64,000 nt of DNA from contig DJWJ01000016.1 in NCBI GenBank assembly GCA_002440965.1, positions 1 to 64,000 on the forward strand, given 5' to 3'. The stretch comes from Candidatus Omnitrophica bacterium UBA6233. GTDB taxonomy: Bacteria > Omnitrophota > Gorgyraeia > Gygaellales > Profunditerraquicolaceae. The notes beneath the pieces were generated by a model. The model had not been told where the DNA came from. It did not search any database and worked only from the letters and a program-made list of their open reading frames with translations. The position numbers and the translations under genes were made by a program. Of the stretch, positions 15,757 to 25,444 are shown one piece after another (within the stretch, counting starts at the first letter, position 1; every line of letters begins with the position of its first letter).

Positions 15757-16786
15757 ATTAAAAAAAACAGTTTTGGCCTTGGGCCCGCAAACCAAAAATA
15801 CAATTTGTTTTGCCAAAGGCAGCAATGCGTATGTCAGCCCAGTGCATGCGGAGCTAAGTTCTCCTAAAGATTTGTTAGCTTTTGAAAAAGACGCAAAATG
15901 CTTTCTTAAGAAGCATCCTAAGATTATAACCTGTGATTTACATCCTGAATATCAGTCAACCAAATTTGCTCTTTCTCTCTACGGTAGCTACAAGCCTGTA
16001 TTAATTCAGCATCACCATGCGCATATTGCCGCTTGCATGGCAGAGAATGGGTTGAAAGATCAAAAAGTAATCGGCGTTGCTTTTGACGGCACAGGCTTAG
16101 GATCTGACAATAACATTTGGGGCGCAGAATTTTTAGTCTGTAACTATAAAACATTTGTTAGGCAGGCGCACTTAAAAGAGATCCCGCTTGTTGGCGGAGA
16201 GAGAGCGGTTTTAGAACCCTGGAGAGTATTAGCTGCCTGGTTTGATTTTAATAAGAGTCAGGCCTTAAGAAAAATATATCAAGCCGGAATCAATTCCCCC
16301 CTAGCTAGTAGTATGGGCAGGTTATTCGACGCAGTTGCCAGCCTTATTTTAAATAAGAAAAAGGCGAGTTTCGAGGCAGAGTTGCCAATTGCCTTAGAAA
16401 AGCTCGCTGAAAAAGGCAAACTTCTAAGCTCAGGTTATAGATTTAACCTGAAAAAATACAAAGATAACTATATTATTGATCCGTCCGGAATATTTAAGCA
16501 GATCCCTAAGGATTTAAAATCAGGAATCTTGCGTAAAGATGTTGCCCTGAATTTCCATCGTAGTGTAGCCAGCATGATCGCGCAAACCTGTTTAGTTCTA
16601 AGAAGAAGAAATAAAACCAAGAAAGTAGTTTTATCCGGAGGAGTTTTTCAAAACAGGCTTTTACTGAATTTTAGTTCGGATTTATTAAATGAAGAAGGTT
16701 TTGAAGTTTTTACGCATCAAAAATTATCCTGCAATGATTCGTGTGTTTCTTTGGGGGAGGCAATTATAGCAGGTTTAAGGAGTTAA
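15725..16786 (+). CDS. hypF: HypF carbamoyltransferase domain protein lacking the N-terminal half
   Basis: The product is 353 residues against about 750 for full HypF. It begins at the Kae1-like domain (KKTVLALGPQTKNT) and retains CDLHPEYQST, QHHHAHIAACMAENGL, FDGTGLGSD, INSPLASSMGRLFDAVA and VLSGGVFQNRLLL. The acylphosphatase, zinc-finger and YrdC-like domains, which make carbamoyl-adenylate, are absent. Those functions must come from another gene, or this protein uses the adenylate made elsewhere. The ATG at 15725 is chosen because the upstream start runs through the DnaQ-WYL gene. hypC follows after three bases. Confidence 0.85.
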   Translation: MKTVKIKLPVKLKKTVLALGPQTKNTICFAKGSNAYVSPVHAELSSPKDLLAFEKDAKCFLKKHPKIITCDLHPEYQSTKFALSLYGSYKPVLIQHHHAHIAACMAENGLKDQKVIGVAFDGTGLGSDNNIWGAEFLVCNYKTFVRQAHLKEIPLVGGERAVLEPWRVLAAWFDFNKSQALRKIYQAGINSPLASSMGRLFDAVASLILNKKKASFEAELPIALEKLAEKGKLLSSGYRFNLKKYKDNYIIDPSGIFKQIPKDLKSGILRKDVALNFHRSVASMIAQTCLVLRRRNKTKKVVLSGGVFQNRLLLNFSSDLLNEEGFEVFTHQKLSCNDSCVSLGEAIIAGLRS

Positions 16787-16789
16787 GCC

Positions 16790-16999
16790 ATGTGCTTGGG
16801 TATACCTATGAAGATCAGGAAGATTAACGGAGATTTTGCCGAGGTGGAATCCGGAAGGCTTTTACGCAATGCCAGCATTCAGATGTTACCCGGTTTAAAA
16901 GTGGGTGATTATGTGCTGGTGCACGCCGGTTTTGCTATCCAAAAGGTTAATCCGGAAAGGGCTAGGGAAACTTTAAAGATTGCCAATGAGATACGTTGA
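16790..16999 (+). CDS. hypC: Hydrogenase maturation chaperone HypC
   Basis: The 69-residue protein begins MCLGIPMKI; Cys2 is the residue that binds iron and the HypD complex. The remainder (DYVLVHAGFAIQKV) matches HypC/HybG. It delivers the Fe(CN)2CO unit to the hydrogenase large subunit with HypD. It overlaps hypD. Confidence 0.95.
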   Translation: MCLGIPMKIRKINGDFAEVESGRLLRNASIQMLPGLKVGDYVLVHAGFAIQKVNPERARETLKIANEIR

Positions 17000-18074
17000 T
17001 GAATTCCGAAATCCTAAGTTAGTCGAAAAAATCGCCGCAAGAATATCCAGCATCAACCCCGGGGATAAAATTGATATTATGGAGGTTTGCGGAACCCATA
17101 CACAGAATTTTTACCGTTTTGGGTTAAGAGAGCTTTTGCCTAAAAATGTCAGGTTAATTTCCGGACCCGGTTGTCCGGTGTGTGTAAGCCCGCAAAAGTA
17201 TATTGATTCCGCTATTGAATTGGCCAAAGATAAGGATGTAATTATCGCTACCTTTGGCGATATGTTGCGCATGCCCGGAACCAATTCTTCGCTGGAAGAA
17301 GAAAAAACCGAGTTTGGAAATGTCCGTATAGTCTATTCTCCTTTGGACACATTGTTTATAGCCAAAAAGAATCCCCACAAGAAAATAGTGTTTTTGGCGG
17401 TTGGTTTCGAGACCACCGCACCCACCATCGCCCTAACAATTTTATCCGCAAAAAAAGAGAAACTAAAGAATATTTTCTTTCTCTCGTCGCTTAGACTAAT
17501 CCCGCCGGCTATGCGGTATTTGTTATCCGATAAGAGGCTCAAAATCGACGCATTTTTATGCCCGGGTCATGTTTCGGCAGTTATCGGAACGCAAGATTAT
17601 GAATTTATCCCGAAGAAATATGGAAAAGCCTGTTGTATCGCTGGTTTTGAGCCAGTGGATATTTTGGAAGGAATATGTAGAATTCTAGAGCAAATTATCC
17701 TAAATAAGCCATATGTGGCTAATCAATATACGCGCATAGTTACTAAAACCGGGAATACCCGGGCAAAAAGAGTCACTAACCGTGTGTTTGGAATAAGAGA
17801 TTCTGAATGGCGCGGCCTTGGTTTTATACCGGATAGCGGTCTAGAATTAAAAAGAGAATTTTCTGTTTTTGACGCAAAACGCGTTTTTTCTATTAGCGAC
17901 AAGAAAATCAAGGAAAAAATAACAAGTAGCTGCAGATGCGCTGATATTCTAAAAGGTGTTATTTCTCCGGAAGATTGTCCTTTATTTGTAAGAGCGTGCA
18001 ATCCGGATAATCCTATTGGCCCATGTATGGTTTCCAGCGAAGGAACGTGTAATGCATATTATAGGTATCGTTAG
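16986..18074 (+). CDS. hypD: Hydrogenase maturation protein HypD
   Basis: The 362-residue Fe-S protein is the scaffold on which Fe(CN)2CO is assembled. Family motifs are MEVCGTHT (about 34-41), GPGCPVCV (about 62-69), GFETTAPT, and the C-terminal cysteine cluster including CRCADIL, DCPLF..ACNP and GPCMVSSEGTC. The ATG at 16986 is preferred to the TTG at 16980. hypE is not adjacent but about 7.4 kb downstream. Confidence 0.95.
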   Translation: MRYVDEFRNPKLVEKIAARISSINPGDKIDIMEVCGTHTQNFYRFGLRELLPKNVRLISGPGCPVCVSPQKYIDSAIELAKDKDVIIATFGDMLRMPGTNSSLEEEKTEFGNVRIVYSPLDTLFIAKKNPHKKIVFLAVGFETTAPTIALTILSAKKEKLKNIFFLSSLRLIPPAMRYLLSDKRLKIDAFLCPGHVSAVIGTQDYEFIPKKYGKACCIAGFEPVDILEGICRILEQIILNKPYVANQYTRIVTKTGNTRAKRVTNRVFGIRDSEWRGLGFIPDSGLELKREFSVFDAKRVFSISDKKIKEKITSSCRCADILKGVISPEDCPLFVRACNPDNPIGPCMVSSEGTCNAYYRYR

Positions 18075-18090
18075 AAAGTTAAAAGTCAAA

Positions 18091-18125
18091 AGTCCCTGCC
18101 TGCCCGGCAGGCAGGAAAAGTCAAG
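18091..18125. repeat. Short GC-rich palindromic repeat (copy 2)
   Basis: A perfect palindrome centred on CCCGGC (18095-18115), flanked by AAAAGTC on the left and GGAAAAGTCAA on the right. The same core and flanks occur inside folC (35493-35545), and the core alone occurs at 763-783. Confidence 0.85.
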
Positions 18126-18139
18126 ACTACAGAGGAAAA

Positions 18140-20532
18140 ATGAAAAATTCAAGTTTTGGGCTGTAGCTTTAGGTTTTTCTCTCTTGTTTTTGCCTTTGCT
18201 GATTGGCTGTGCGCAAAAGATTGAATCGAAGCCGCAAGACTATGCCAAGTTATCCGAGGATTACTACAGTAAGGCCATTAAAGAGTATGAAAGGTCAATC
18301 TTCGCCGATAAGAATACGGATAAGCCGTATTTTGAATTGGGCAAACTCTACTACGGGCACGGAGATTTTGAGAATGCCGTGAGGGCGTTTCAAAAATCAG
18401 CCCTTCCCGCAGCCGGAAAATTTATTGGTATAGCATATTACCGCCTAGGAGATTACACAAGCGCTCTGGAGATGTTTAACCGCGGGAAATCAACCGATGG
18501 GGAGTACGGATATTATTACGGGTTGACTTGCGAAAAGCTGAATTTATTTGATCAGGCCTTAAATATTTATAAAGGAATTAATGACGGAGAATTCCAGGCT
18601 AAAGCAAAGGCCCGGATTGAGGCAATCGAAAGAAATATTAGTTCAGCGCATATTCGGGACCTAGACCCGGAAATAAGCAGGATTATAGTTTGTTCTCCAC
18701 AGCAAAATAGCTATCCTCAGGCAGCCGCGCTTATTCTCTGGGCCGACGAAGAAATAGAGGTGACCAAAGATAACACCGGGGTATCGCGCCTTCATTATTT
18801 GATTAAGATTCTTAATGAACGAGGAAAGGAAAATCTTGCGGAAGCCCAAATAGAGTATGATTCCACATTTGAAAAAGTGGAGTTGGAGTACGCGCGCACC
18901 ATTAAACCTGACGGCAAGCTGGTTAATGTGGGATCTCGCCACATCCGCGACGTATCGAAATATCTGAACTTCCCGCTTTATAGCAACAATCGGGTCTTTA
19001 TAATTTCATTTCCCGAAGTAGCTATAGGTTCTTGTCTAGAGTATAAACTTAAAATAAAGCGCAGCGAGCTTATCAACAAGAAAGACTTTGTTTTAAATTA
19101 TCCCCTGCAGTCTGAAGAGCCGATTATTTCGGCGGATTTTTCGTTTATTCTACCAAAAGAGAAAAAACTTAAAATTAAGGTCATCAACGAGGAGTATAAT
19201 GATTTCAAAGCGGTTCTTATTCCTTTTGTTGAAGAACGGGGGGATAGCCTGATTTATCGCTGGAAATTCAAAGATATCCCGCAGATAATCCCGGAGCCCA
19301 ATATGCCGCCCGATGTCGAAATCAATCCCATGATTTTATTATCTACTTTCCAGAGTTGGGATGAGGTCTACGATTGGTGGTGGAATTTAGCTAAAAACAA
19401 AATCCAGGCAGATCCAGCCATTAAGCAAAAGGTGAAGGCGTTAATCAGAAAAAAGCATTCTGACGGAGAAAAGGCGCGTTCAATTTATAATTTTTGCGCT
19501 CAAAACATTCGTTATGTCGCGGTAGAATACGGGCAGGCCGGTTATGAGCCGCATTCGGCAAGCGAAATATTTAAGAATAAATACGGCGATTGCAAGGATC
19601 AGGCAATACTTTTAGTTACCATGTTTAAAGAAGCTGGCCTTGACGCTTATCCGGTGCTTATCAGCACTGATAAGTCCATTGATCTTAATCCCGACCTGCC
19701 GGCAACATTGTTTAATCATTGTATAGTGGCTTTGGAAATAAATGGGAAGACTATATTTCTTGATCCTACCGCTCAAACCTGTTCCTTCGCAGACCTGCCT
19801 CAGCAAGATCAGTTACGCAAGGTTTTGGTATTTAGCCCGGACGGATACAAAATATTGGATACACCGTTATTCCCTCCGGAGCATAACTTAGCCCGTCAGG
19901 ATCTAAGCATAACAGTGAACGAAAACGAAGGGGTAACCGCCGATAAAAAGAATCTTACCCGCGGTTTGTATGATCAAATTCAGCGTTACTGGCTCCTCTA
20001 TACTCAGCCTGAGCTCATCCAGGATGTTTTAAATAATGCGGCACAGGAAGTTTCAATCGGGGCTAAAGTGGATAAATATAAAATTGATAATTTAAGCGAT
20101 TTAAATAAGCCGGTTGTGTTGTCGTACAGTTTTTCCGGGAATGAGTTTTTCATTGTTTCGGGAGCCTTGAGGATTTTGCCGCAATTGGCCTCGGTTAACA
20201 CATCTTTAGTTTCCAAGCTTAAGCGGAAATATCCGATTGACCTTGCCCTCTTGGATACTAAGGAAGAATTCTTCGAGATAAATCTTCCCGGCGGTTTTAT
20301 CATTAAGAATATGCCGGAGAATCTAAACGAGGATAGTCCATGGTTAAGGGTTGAAGTAGAATATGGCTATAAAGATAACAAGGTTTTCTCCCGGCAGCAA
20401 ACCGAAACCAAGAAAAGGATAATTTCACAGAACGAATATCCATCTTTCAAAGTTTTTTTAGAGAAAATAGCGAGAGAACTCAAGCAAAGGATAATTTTAG
20501 AAAAGGTAGATGGCGAATATGAGAAAAAATGA
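18140..20532 (+). CDS. TPR / DUF3857 / transglutaminase-domain lipoprotein with probable frameshift at the start
   Basis: The reading frame is open from 18052, but that N-terminus would be encoded by hypD's tail and a GC palindrome. A good AGAGG site precedes ATG 18140, which is one base out of frame because of the A-run 18143-18147. One extra A would give MKKFKFWAVALGFSLLFL...GC, a textbook lipoprotein signal. I infer an indel (real or assembly error). The mature protein has TPR repeats (about the first 160 residues), DUF3857 (about 200-400) and a transglutaminase-like domain (YEPHSASEIFKNKYGDCKDQA with its Cys, then FNHCIVAL and FLDPTA supplying the His/Asp). A secreted peptide-modifying or scaffold role is likely. 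Confidence 0.75.
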
Positions 20533-22483
20533 GTATTTAGGAAAAGAGAAACGGCAATACGTGCGTTTAGACACGGTTTTTCCCGTGCAATTCCGCCTTG
20601 TAAGCGTCGACGGCAAAATTAACTTATCCGACTGGTTACAGGGGTTTACCAGCGATTTAAGCAAAGGCGGGATATGTTTATGCGTAAACAACTTCGAACC
20701 GGGCCTTCTGCAATTAATCAAAGAGCATAAGGTAAAACTCTCCTTGGCCATAGATATACCATTCTTAAGAAAGCCGGTAGATGTTTTAGCTGTTCCGGTT
20801 TGGACGAGAGAGAAGGCAGGTGCCGTCAACAAATGTTACATCGGGCTTTCTTATGAAAAAATAAATTCTGCCGCCAATAGTAGGTTAATGATTTATGCTC
20901 GGGGGAAGAAGTTATTCGTTCCGGCGGTTTTAGGGGCCATCATTCTTTTGGGGGCGCTTTTAGCATTAAACGGCCTTATAAACATGGAGCTTAAAAAGAA
21001 TAACAGGGCCTTAGTTAAGGCTTTGACCGCGGTAATTCAGGAATCCCAAGCCGTCCGGCAGAAAATAAGCGATGTAAACAAGGAAAAAGCGCTTTTGGAA
21101 TCAAATATCCAGGCGCTAGAATCGCGTATAAAAGCAGCAGATTACGAAAGGCTAAAGCTGAAAAGTAAGACGCAAACCGAATTGTCCGAGCTCACGGAGC
21201 AGTCCGGGAGAAAAATAGATGACCTAAGCAATCTTATTAAACAGTTAACAATGGAAAAAGAGGAGCTTAGGGGTAAGTTGGCTGCTACTCGAATCAAAGA
21301 GAGCGTTATCGTTAAGGAGGCGGCCCGAATAGAAGAGAAGAAGGCGGTTATAGAGAAGGCAAATTTTGATGCGATGTATCAATGGATTAAGGTGCATCAA
21401 AATCCCCGCACCGGCCTGGTGGTGAGCTTCGAGGGGGACAACGATATAAGCGGATGGGCTTTTACTTATGACCAGTCCTTGGTTATACAAGCTTTTACTA
21501 ATTTTAAAGATTTTGAACGCGCAAGAAAAATGCTGGATTTTTTCAATAACCGGGCTGAAAAGAAGGACGGCTTATTCTTAAACGCCTATTATGCTAACGA
21601 CGGTTTGCCCTCCGAAGTTATAGTCCATTGCGGGCCGAATATTTGGCTGGGGATTGCGGCAGTTCAATATACTTATAAGACCAATGATAAAAAATATCTT
21701 AGTATGGCCGAGAGTATTGCCGATGGTATAATTGATTTACAAAAACAAGATGCCGAAGGAGGATTGCGCGGAGGGCCCAGCGTGACGTGGTATGCCACAG
21801 AGCATAATCTTGACGCATACGCATTCTTCAATATGTTATACGTACTTACGAGTAAACAGAAATATTTGGAGGCCAGAGATAAGGTATTGGATTGGCTGGT
21901 TAAGAATACCTATAATAAGACAGATATTCCTATTAAGCGCGGCAAAGGAGATTCTACTATTGCCACCGATACTTACGCTTGGTCAATTGCCGCCATCGGC
22001 CCGGATAAATTGGAAAGTTTAGGGATGGATCCAGATAGAATTATGGATTTCGCGGAGAAGACCTGCAGCGTAAACGTTTTTTATACAAAACCGGAAGGAG
22101 ATAAGGTTAAAATCAAAGGTTTTGATTTTGCTCCCGAAAGACATGTTTCCCGCGGAGGAGTAGTTTCTTCGGAGTGGACTGCCCAGATGGTCATTTCTTT
22201 TAAGATTATGGCGGATTATTATCTTAAGAAAAATATTCCCGGCAAGGAAAACAGTTATCGGTTGAAAGCGGATGAATATCTTCTTTCTTTAAGCAATATG
22301 ATTATTTCCAGTCCATCTGCTTCGGGCCAGGGGGCAAACTGTCTGCCTTACGCCAGCCAAGATTTTGTAGATACGGGGCATGGTTGGTTTACGCCAAAAG
22401 GCAAAGATACCGGGTCAGTATCCGGGACTACCTATACAATCTTTGCTTATTATAATTACAATCCCTTGGAATTCAAAGATTAA
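20510..22483 (+). CDS. PilZ - transmembrane - coiled-coil - alpha/alpha-toroid glycosidase-like fusion
   Basis: The 657-residue protein has a PilZ domain at about 12-125 with the c-di-GMP motifs RQYVR and DLSKGG, a membrane helix at about 137-158, a long coiled coil (about 165-290), then a region resembling six-hairpin glycoside hydrolases or lyases (WIKVHQNPRTGLVVSFEGD, HCGPNIWLGIAAVQY, GGPSVTWYATEHNLDAY, DTYAWSIAAIG). The topology puts the PilZ domain in the cytoplasm and the sugar-active domain outside the inner membrane, implying c-di-GMP control of polysaccharide processing across the membrane. Catalytic residues are not assigned. It overlaps the upstream lipoprotein by 23 bases. Confidence 0.75.
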   Translation: MANMRKNEYLGKEKRQYVRLDTVFPVQFRLVSVDGKINLSDWLQGFTSDLSKGGICLCVNNFEPGLLQLIKEHKVKLSLAIDIPFLRKPVDVLAVPVWTREKAGAVNKCYIGLSYEKINSAANSRLMIYARGKKLFVPAVLGAIILLGALLALNGLINMELKKNNRALVKALTAVIQESQAVRQKISDVNKEKALLESNIQALESRIKAADYERLKLKSKTQTELSELTEQSGRKIDDLSNLIKQLTMEKEELRGKLAATRIKESVIVKEAARIEEKKAVIEKANFDAMYQWIKVHQNPRTGLVVSFEGDNDISGWAFTYDQSLVIQAFTNFKDFERARKMLDFFNNRAEKKDGLFLNAYYANDGLPSEVIVHCGPNIWLGIAAVQYTYKTNDKKYLSMAESIADGIIDLQKQDAEGGLRGGPSVTWYATEHNLDAYAFFNMLYVLTSKQKYLEARDKVLDWLVKNTYNKTDIPIKRGKGDSTIATDTYAWSIAAIGPDKLESLGMDPDRIMDFAEKTCSVNVFYTKPEGDKVKIKGFDFAPERHVSRGGVVSSEWTAQMVISFKIMADYYLKKNIPGKENSYRLKADEYLLSLSNMIISSPSASGQGANCLPYASQDFVDTGHGWFTPKGKDTGSVSGTTYTIFAYYNYNPLEFKD

Positions 22484-22510
22484 AAGCCGGGTTTTGTCCG
22501 TAGAGCTTGA

Positions 22511-23170
22511 GTGGACGAATCTATCCAGAAGATGAAAAGGAAGCTAAATTCGATTTACCATAAGCTTTATTCTTGTTTCGGAGCGCAACATTGGTGGCCG
22601 GCTGATTCTATTTTTGAAATAATGGTGGGAGCGGTTCTTACTCAGAATACCAATTGGTCTAATGTAGAGAAAGCCATAGAGAATTTAAAAAAATATAAAT
22701 TGCTAGATCCGCAGAGGCTTTATAACGCGGCGAATAGCAAAATCGCCCGGCTTATCCGCCCGGCAGGTTACTATAATATAAAAACCCAGCGTCTCAAGGA
22801 GTTGCTCAGGTTTTATATAAATAATTACGGGGCAAATGCGAGAAAAATATCCGCAAGAGGCTTGACCGATTTACGCAGGGAGCTGCTTTCAGTAAAAGGC
22901 GTAGGCCCCGAGACAGCGGATTCGATTTTGCTCTATGCGTTCAACAAGCCAATTTTTGTTATCGACAGCTATACCAAAAGGGTGTTCTCGAGGCATAAGT
23001 TGTTAAAAGAAGATGCGGAGTATGATGAGGCGCAGAGGTTATTTATGGACAATTTGACTGTAGACGTCAAATTATTCAACGAATATCATGCGCTTATAGT
23101 GGCGGTGGCAAAAACTTATTGCAGTAAGTCGCATCCTAAATGTGCTGTTTGCCCCCTAGATTTTTGCTGA
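22511..23170 (+). CDS. Endonuclease III-like HhH-GPD DNA glycosylase with Fe-S cluster
   Basis: The 219-residue protein has the HhH motif LSVKGVGPETADSILLYA, the catalytic Asp in VIDSYTKR and a C-terminal cluster motif C-x6-C-x2-C-x4-C (CSKSHPKCAVCPLDFC). The position equivalent to EndoIII Lys120 (GVGxKTA) is Glu here, so a monofunctional glycosylase is more likely, as in the MagIII/3-methyladenine branch. The start is GTG 22511; ATG 22532 is an alternative. Confidence 0.8.
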   Translation: MDESIQKMKRKLNSIYHKLYSCFGAQHWWPADSIFEIMVGAVLTQNTNWSNVEKAIENLKKYKLLDPQRLYNAANSKIARLIRPAGYYNIKTQRLKELLRFYINNYGANARKISARGLTDLRRELLSVKGVGPETADSILLYAFNKPIFVIDSYTKRVFSRHKLLKEDAEYDEAQRLFMDNLTVDVKLFNEYHALIVAVAKTYCSKSHPKCAVCPLDFC

Positions 23171-23200
23171 AATCTTGCTATAATATTCGGTATAATTAAA

Positions 23201-24325
23201 ATGGTTAATAAAGTTCGTCTTATCAAGCTTACCCGTAAGCTTATCCAGATAAATTCCGAAAATCCTCCCGGTGATGAATCGGTCTTGGCTAATTTCGTGC
23301 AGGGGTATCTTAAGGGATTAGGCTTAAGAGCAAAGATTTATGAATTTAAAAGAAATCGCTCAAATGTGCTGGCGTATTTGGAGAGGCCGGGAAACAGGCG
23401 TCAGTTGCTTATAACTCCGCATCTGGATACAGTTTGCGCCGGGGAAAATTGGCGGTTTAACCCTTTTGCGGCAAAAATAGCCGGAAACAGGATTTATGGT
23501 TTAGGCGCAACCGATTGCAAAGCGAATTTGGCAGTTGCCCTGGAAGCGATCAACAGCCTGGTGGAAGATAAGAAATGTTTAGATTATAATTTGGTCCTGG
23601 CGGCTACTGCGGATGAAGAATGCGGTTCAGGCCTAGGTTTGATTCCCCTTCTGGATAAAAAGATATTAAAACCGGATGCAGCCCTGGTTTTAGATGCGGA
23701 TGACTTTGAGATTATTGTGGCGCAAAAAGGTTTGATGCATCTTAAGATAAGGATAGAAGGCAAGCGCGCGCACGGGGCTTATCCTTATCTGGGGGTCAAT
23801 GCAATTGATATAGCCCTGGATGTAATCAAGGATATAAAGAACCATAAATTTCATTATTCTAAGAATAAATACCTTAAGGCTCCTACCCTTAACGTGGGCA
23901 CGATCCACGGCGGAGATAAGGTTAATATTGTTGCGGATAGGTGTGAGTTTGAGTTAGATTTTAGATTTTTGCCCGGGACTAAGCCAGAAGAGATATTGGA
24001 CGTACTTAAAAAGATTCTCCATAAGCGCGCCAAGAAATATAAAATAGAAGAGTCCAGCATTCAGCAGACTTATTCGATTTCGGAAAGACATCCTTTGGTT
24101 AGTGTTCTTAAAGAAGCGATGCGCGACTTCGGAGTTAGGCCGCATCTTACAGGCTCAGAGGGCGCAACAGTAATTACTTTTTTTCAGCATAAGAATATTC
24201 CGGCTATTGCCTCGGGATTTGGCTGCTTCGGATGCGCACATATTTCGGATGAATACGTAAAAATCGATAATCTTTATAAAGGAGCCAAAGTGTTGGATAG
24301 GTTTTTAGCAAATTATAAATTCTAA
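23201..24325 (+). CDS. M20-family metallopeptidase (ArgE/DapE/ACY1-like)
   Basis: The 374-residue protein carries the di-zinc motifs TPHLDTV, GATDCKANLAV, ADEECGSGLG, LDADDF, and a C-terminal CAHISDEYV, with a dimerisation domain at about 175-285 (AHGAYPYLGVNAID). It hydrolyses an N-acyl or peptide bond; the substrate cannot be told from the sequence. A possible promoter (TATAAT-like 23190s) sits just upstream and a palindromic repeat follows. Confidence 0.85.
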   Translation: MVNKVRLIKLTRKLIQINSENPPGDESVLANFVQGYLKGLGLRAKIYEFKRNRSNVLAYLERPGNRRQLLITPHLDTVCAGENWRFNPFAAKIAGNRIYGLGATDCKANLAVALEAINSLVEDKKCLDYNLVLAATADEECGSGLGLIPLLDKKILKPDAALVLDADDFEIIVAQKGLMHLKIRIEGKRAHGAYPYLGVNAIDIALDVIKDIKNHKFHYSKNKYLKAPTLNVGTIHGGDKVNIVADRCEFELDFRFLPGTKPEEILDVLKKILHKRAKKYKIEESSIQQTYSISERHPLVSVLKEAMRDFGVRPHLTGSEGATVITFFQHKNIPAIASGFGCFGCAHISDEYVKIDNLYKGAKVLDRFLANYKF

Positions 24326-24440
24326 TTTAAAAATGACCAATAACCAAACCCCAAATCCGAATAAAATCTCAATTATTCAATTTCCAAAATTGGAATTTGA
24401 GATTTGGAGCTTCATTTGTCATTGTAACTTGGGATTTAAT
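24326..24440. repeat. AT-rich imperfect palindromic repeat (copy 2)
   Basis: The left arm runs through AAATCTCAATTATTCAATTTCC and the right arm through GGAATTTGAGATTTGG, ending in CATTTGTCATT. It is of the same style and shares words with the copies near 732, 52180, 54777, 56636 and 59957. Confidence 0.7.
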
Positions 24441-24475
24441 CCAAAAGGGAATGTTTAACAAGGAGAGTAAAACTT

Positions 24476-25444
24476 ATGGAAGGAATTAAAATTATAAAAC
24501 GGCCTCGCCTAAAGAAGCCCTATTTGATCGTTGCTTGGCCGGGAATGGGGGAAGTTGCTTTTAGGGCCGCCACCTATCTGGTTGAAAAGTTGAATGCCGA
24601 AGAATTTGCTTCGTTGAATGCGGAAGACTTCTTTTATCTGGCCGGAAGCATGGTTAAGGATGGCTTGTTAAGTGCATCAGATTTACCAGAGAGTAAATTT
24701 TACTTCTGGAAGAATAGAAAAGGGAAAAACGATCTTATAATATTTTTGAGTAATGCCCAGCCGGATTTAGCCAGGGCCGAAGGATACTCCAAGATTATTA
24801 TTCAGGTAGCTAAGAGTTTTAAGGTTGATAAGGTAGTTAGCTTTGCCTCTATGCCGCAGGGAATCGATCATACCCAAGATCCCAGGTTGTGGTTTGCCGC
24901 TACCTCGCAAGATTTAAGCAATACCCTAAAGAAATTCAACTTTAAAAGCTTGAGAGAAGGTTTGATTAGCGGAATGAACGGACTTTTTCTGGGTATAGCT
25001 AAAAGAGAAGGTATCGATGGGTTCTGTCTTTTGGGAGAAATCCCGCTTTATACCATTCAGATCGAAAACCCAAAAGCCTCCAGAGCTGTTTTAGAGGCTT
25101 TGTTTGCGATTACCGGAATTCAGGTTGATTTATCCGGTTTATTTATACAGGCACAGGCCATGGAAGACGAAATCAATAAACTTTTGGATTACTTGAAGCT
25201 TGGGTCGGCAGCTAACGGGCCAATCGGAGAGGAAGATATAGAAAAAATAAAAAAGACTCTGAACCAGCTTACCAAGCTTCCCGTTTCAGTCAAAGAAAGG
25301 ATTGAGCAGTTTTTTTCCCAGGCTAAAACCGATGTATCAAAGGCCCGTGAACTTAAAGTCGAACTCGATAAGTGGAATGTTTATAAAGAATACGAAGACA
25401 GATTTTTGGATCTATTCAAGAAGACCGGTGAAAAAAACAACTAG
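24476..25444 (+). CDS. PAC2-family protein
   Basis: The 322-residue protein matches PAC2 (proteasome-assembly-chaperone-like) ATP-grasp-associated proteins: YLIVAWPGMGEVAFRAATYLVEKL at the N-terminus, then GLISGMNGLFLGIAKREGIDGFCLLGEIP. Residues about 220-320 are helical and charged. Bacterial PAC2 proteins have no settled function. AAGGAG precedes the ATG. It overlaps hypE by 17 bases. Confidence 0.8.
   Translation: MEGIKIIKRPRLKKPYLIVAWPGMGEVAFRAATYLVEKLNAEEFASLNAEDFFYLAGSMVKDGLLSASDLPESKFYFWKNRKGKNDLIIFLSNAQPDLARAEGYSKIIIQVAKSFKVDKVVSFASMPQGIDHTQDPRLWFAATSQDLSNTLKKFNFKSLREGLISGMNGLFLGIAKREGIDGFCLLGEIPLYTIQIENPKASRAVLEALFAITGIQVDLSGLFIQAQAMEDEINKLLDYLKLGSAANGPIGEEDIEKIKKTLNQLTKLPVSVKERIEQFFSQAKTDVSKARELKVELDKWNVYKEYEDRFLDLFKKTGEKNN

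Noticed and set aside
15725..16786. TsaD/Kae1 tRNA-modification enzyme
   Set aside because: The Kae1-like fold is shared, but HHHAHIAACMAENGL, SSMGRLFDAVA and the adjacent hypCD are HypF-specific.
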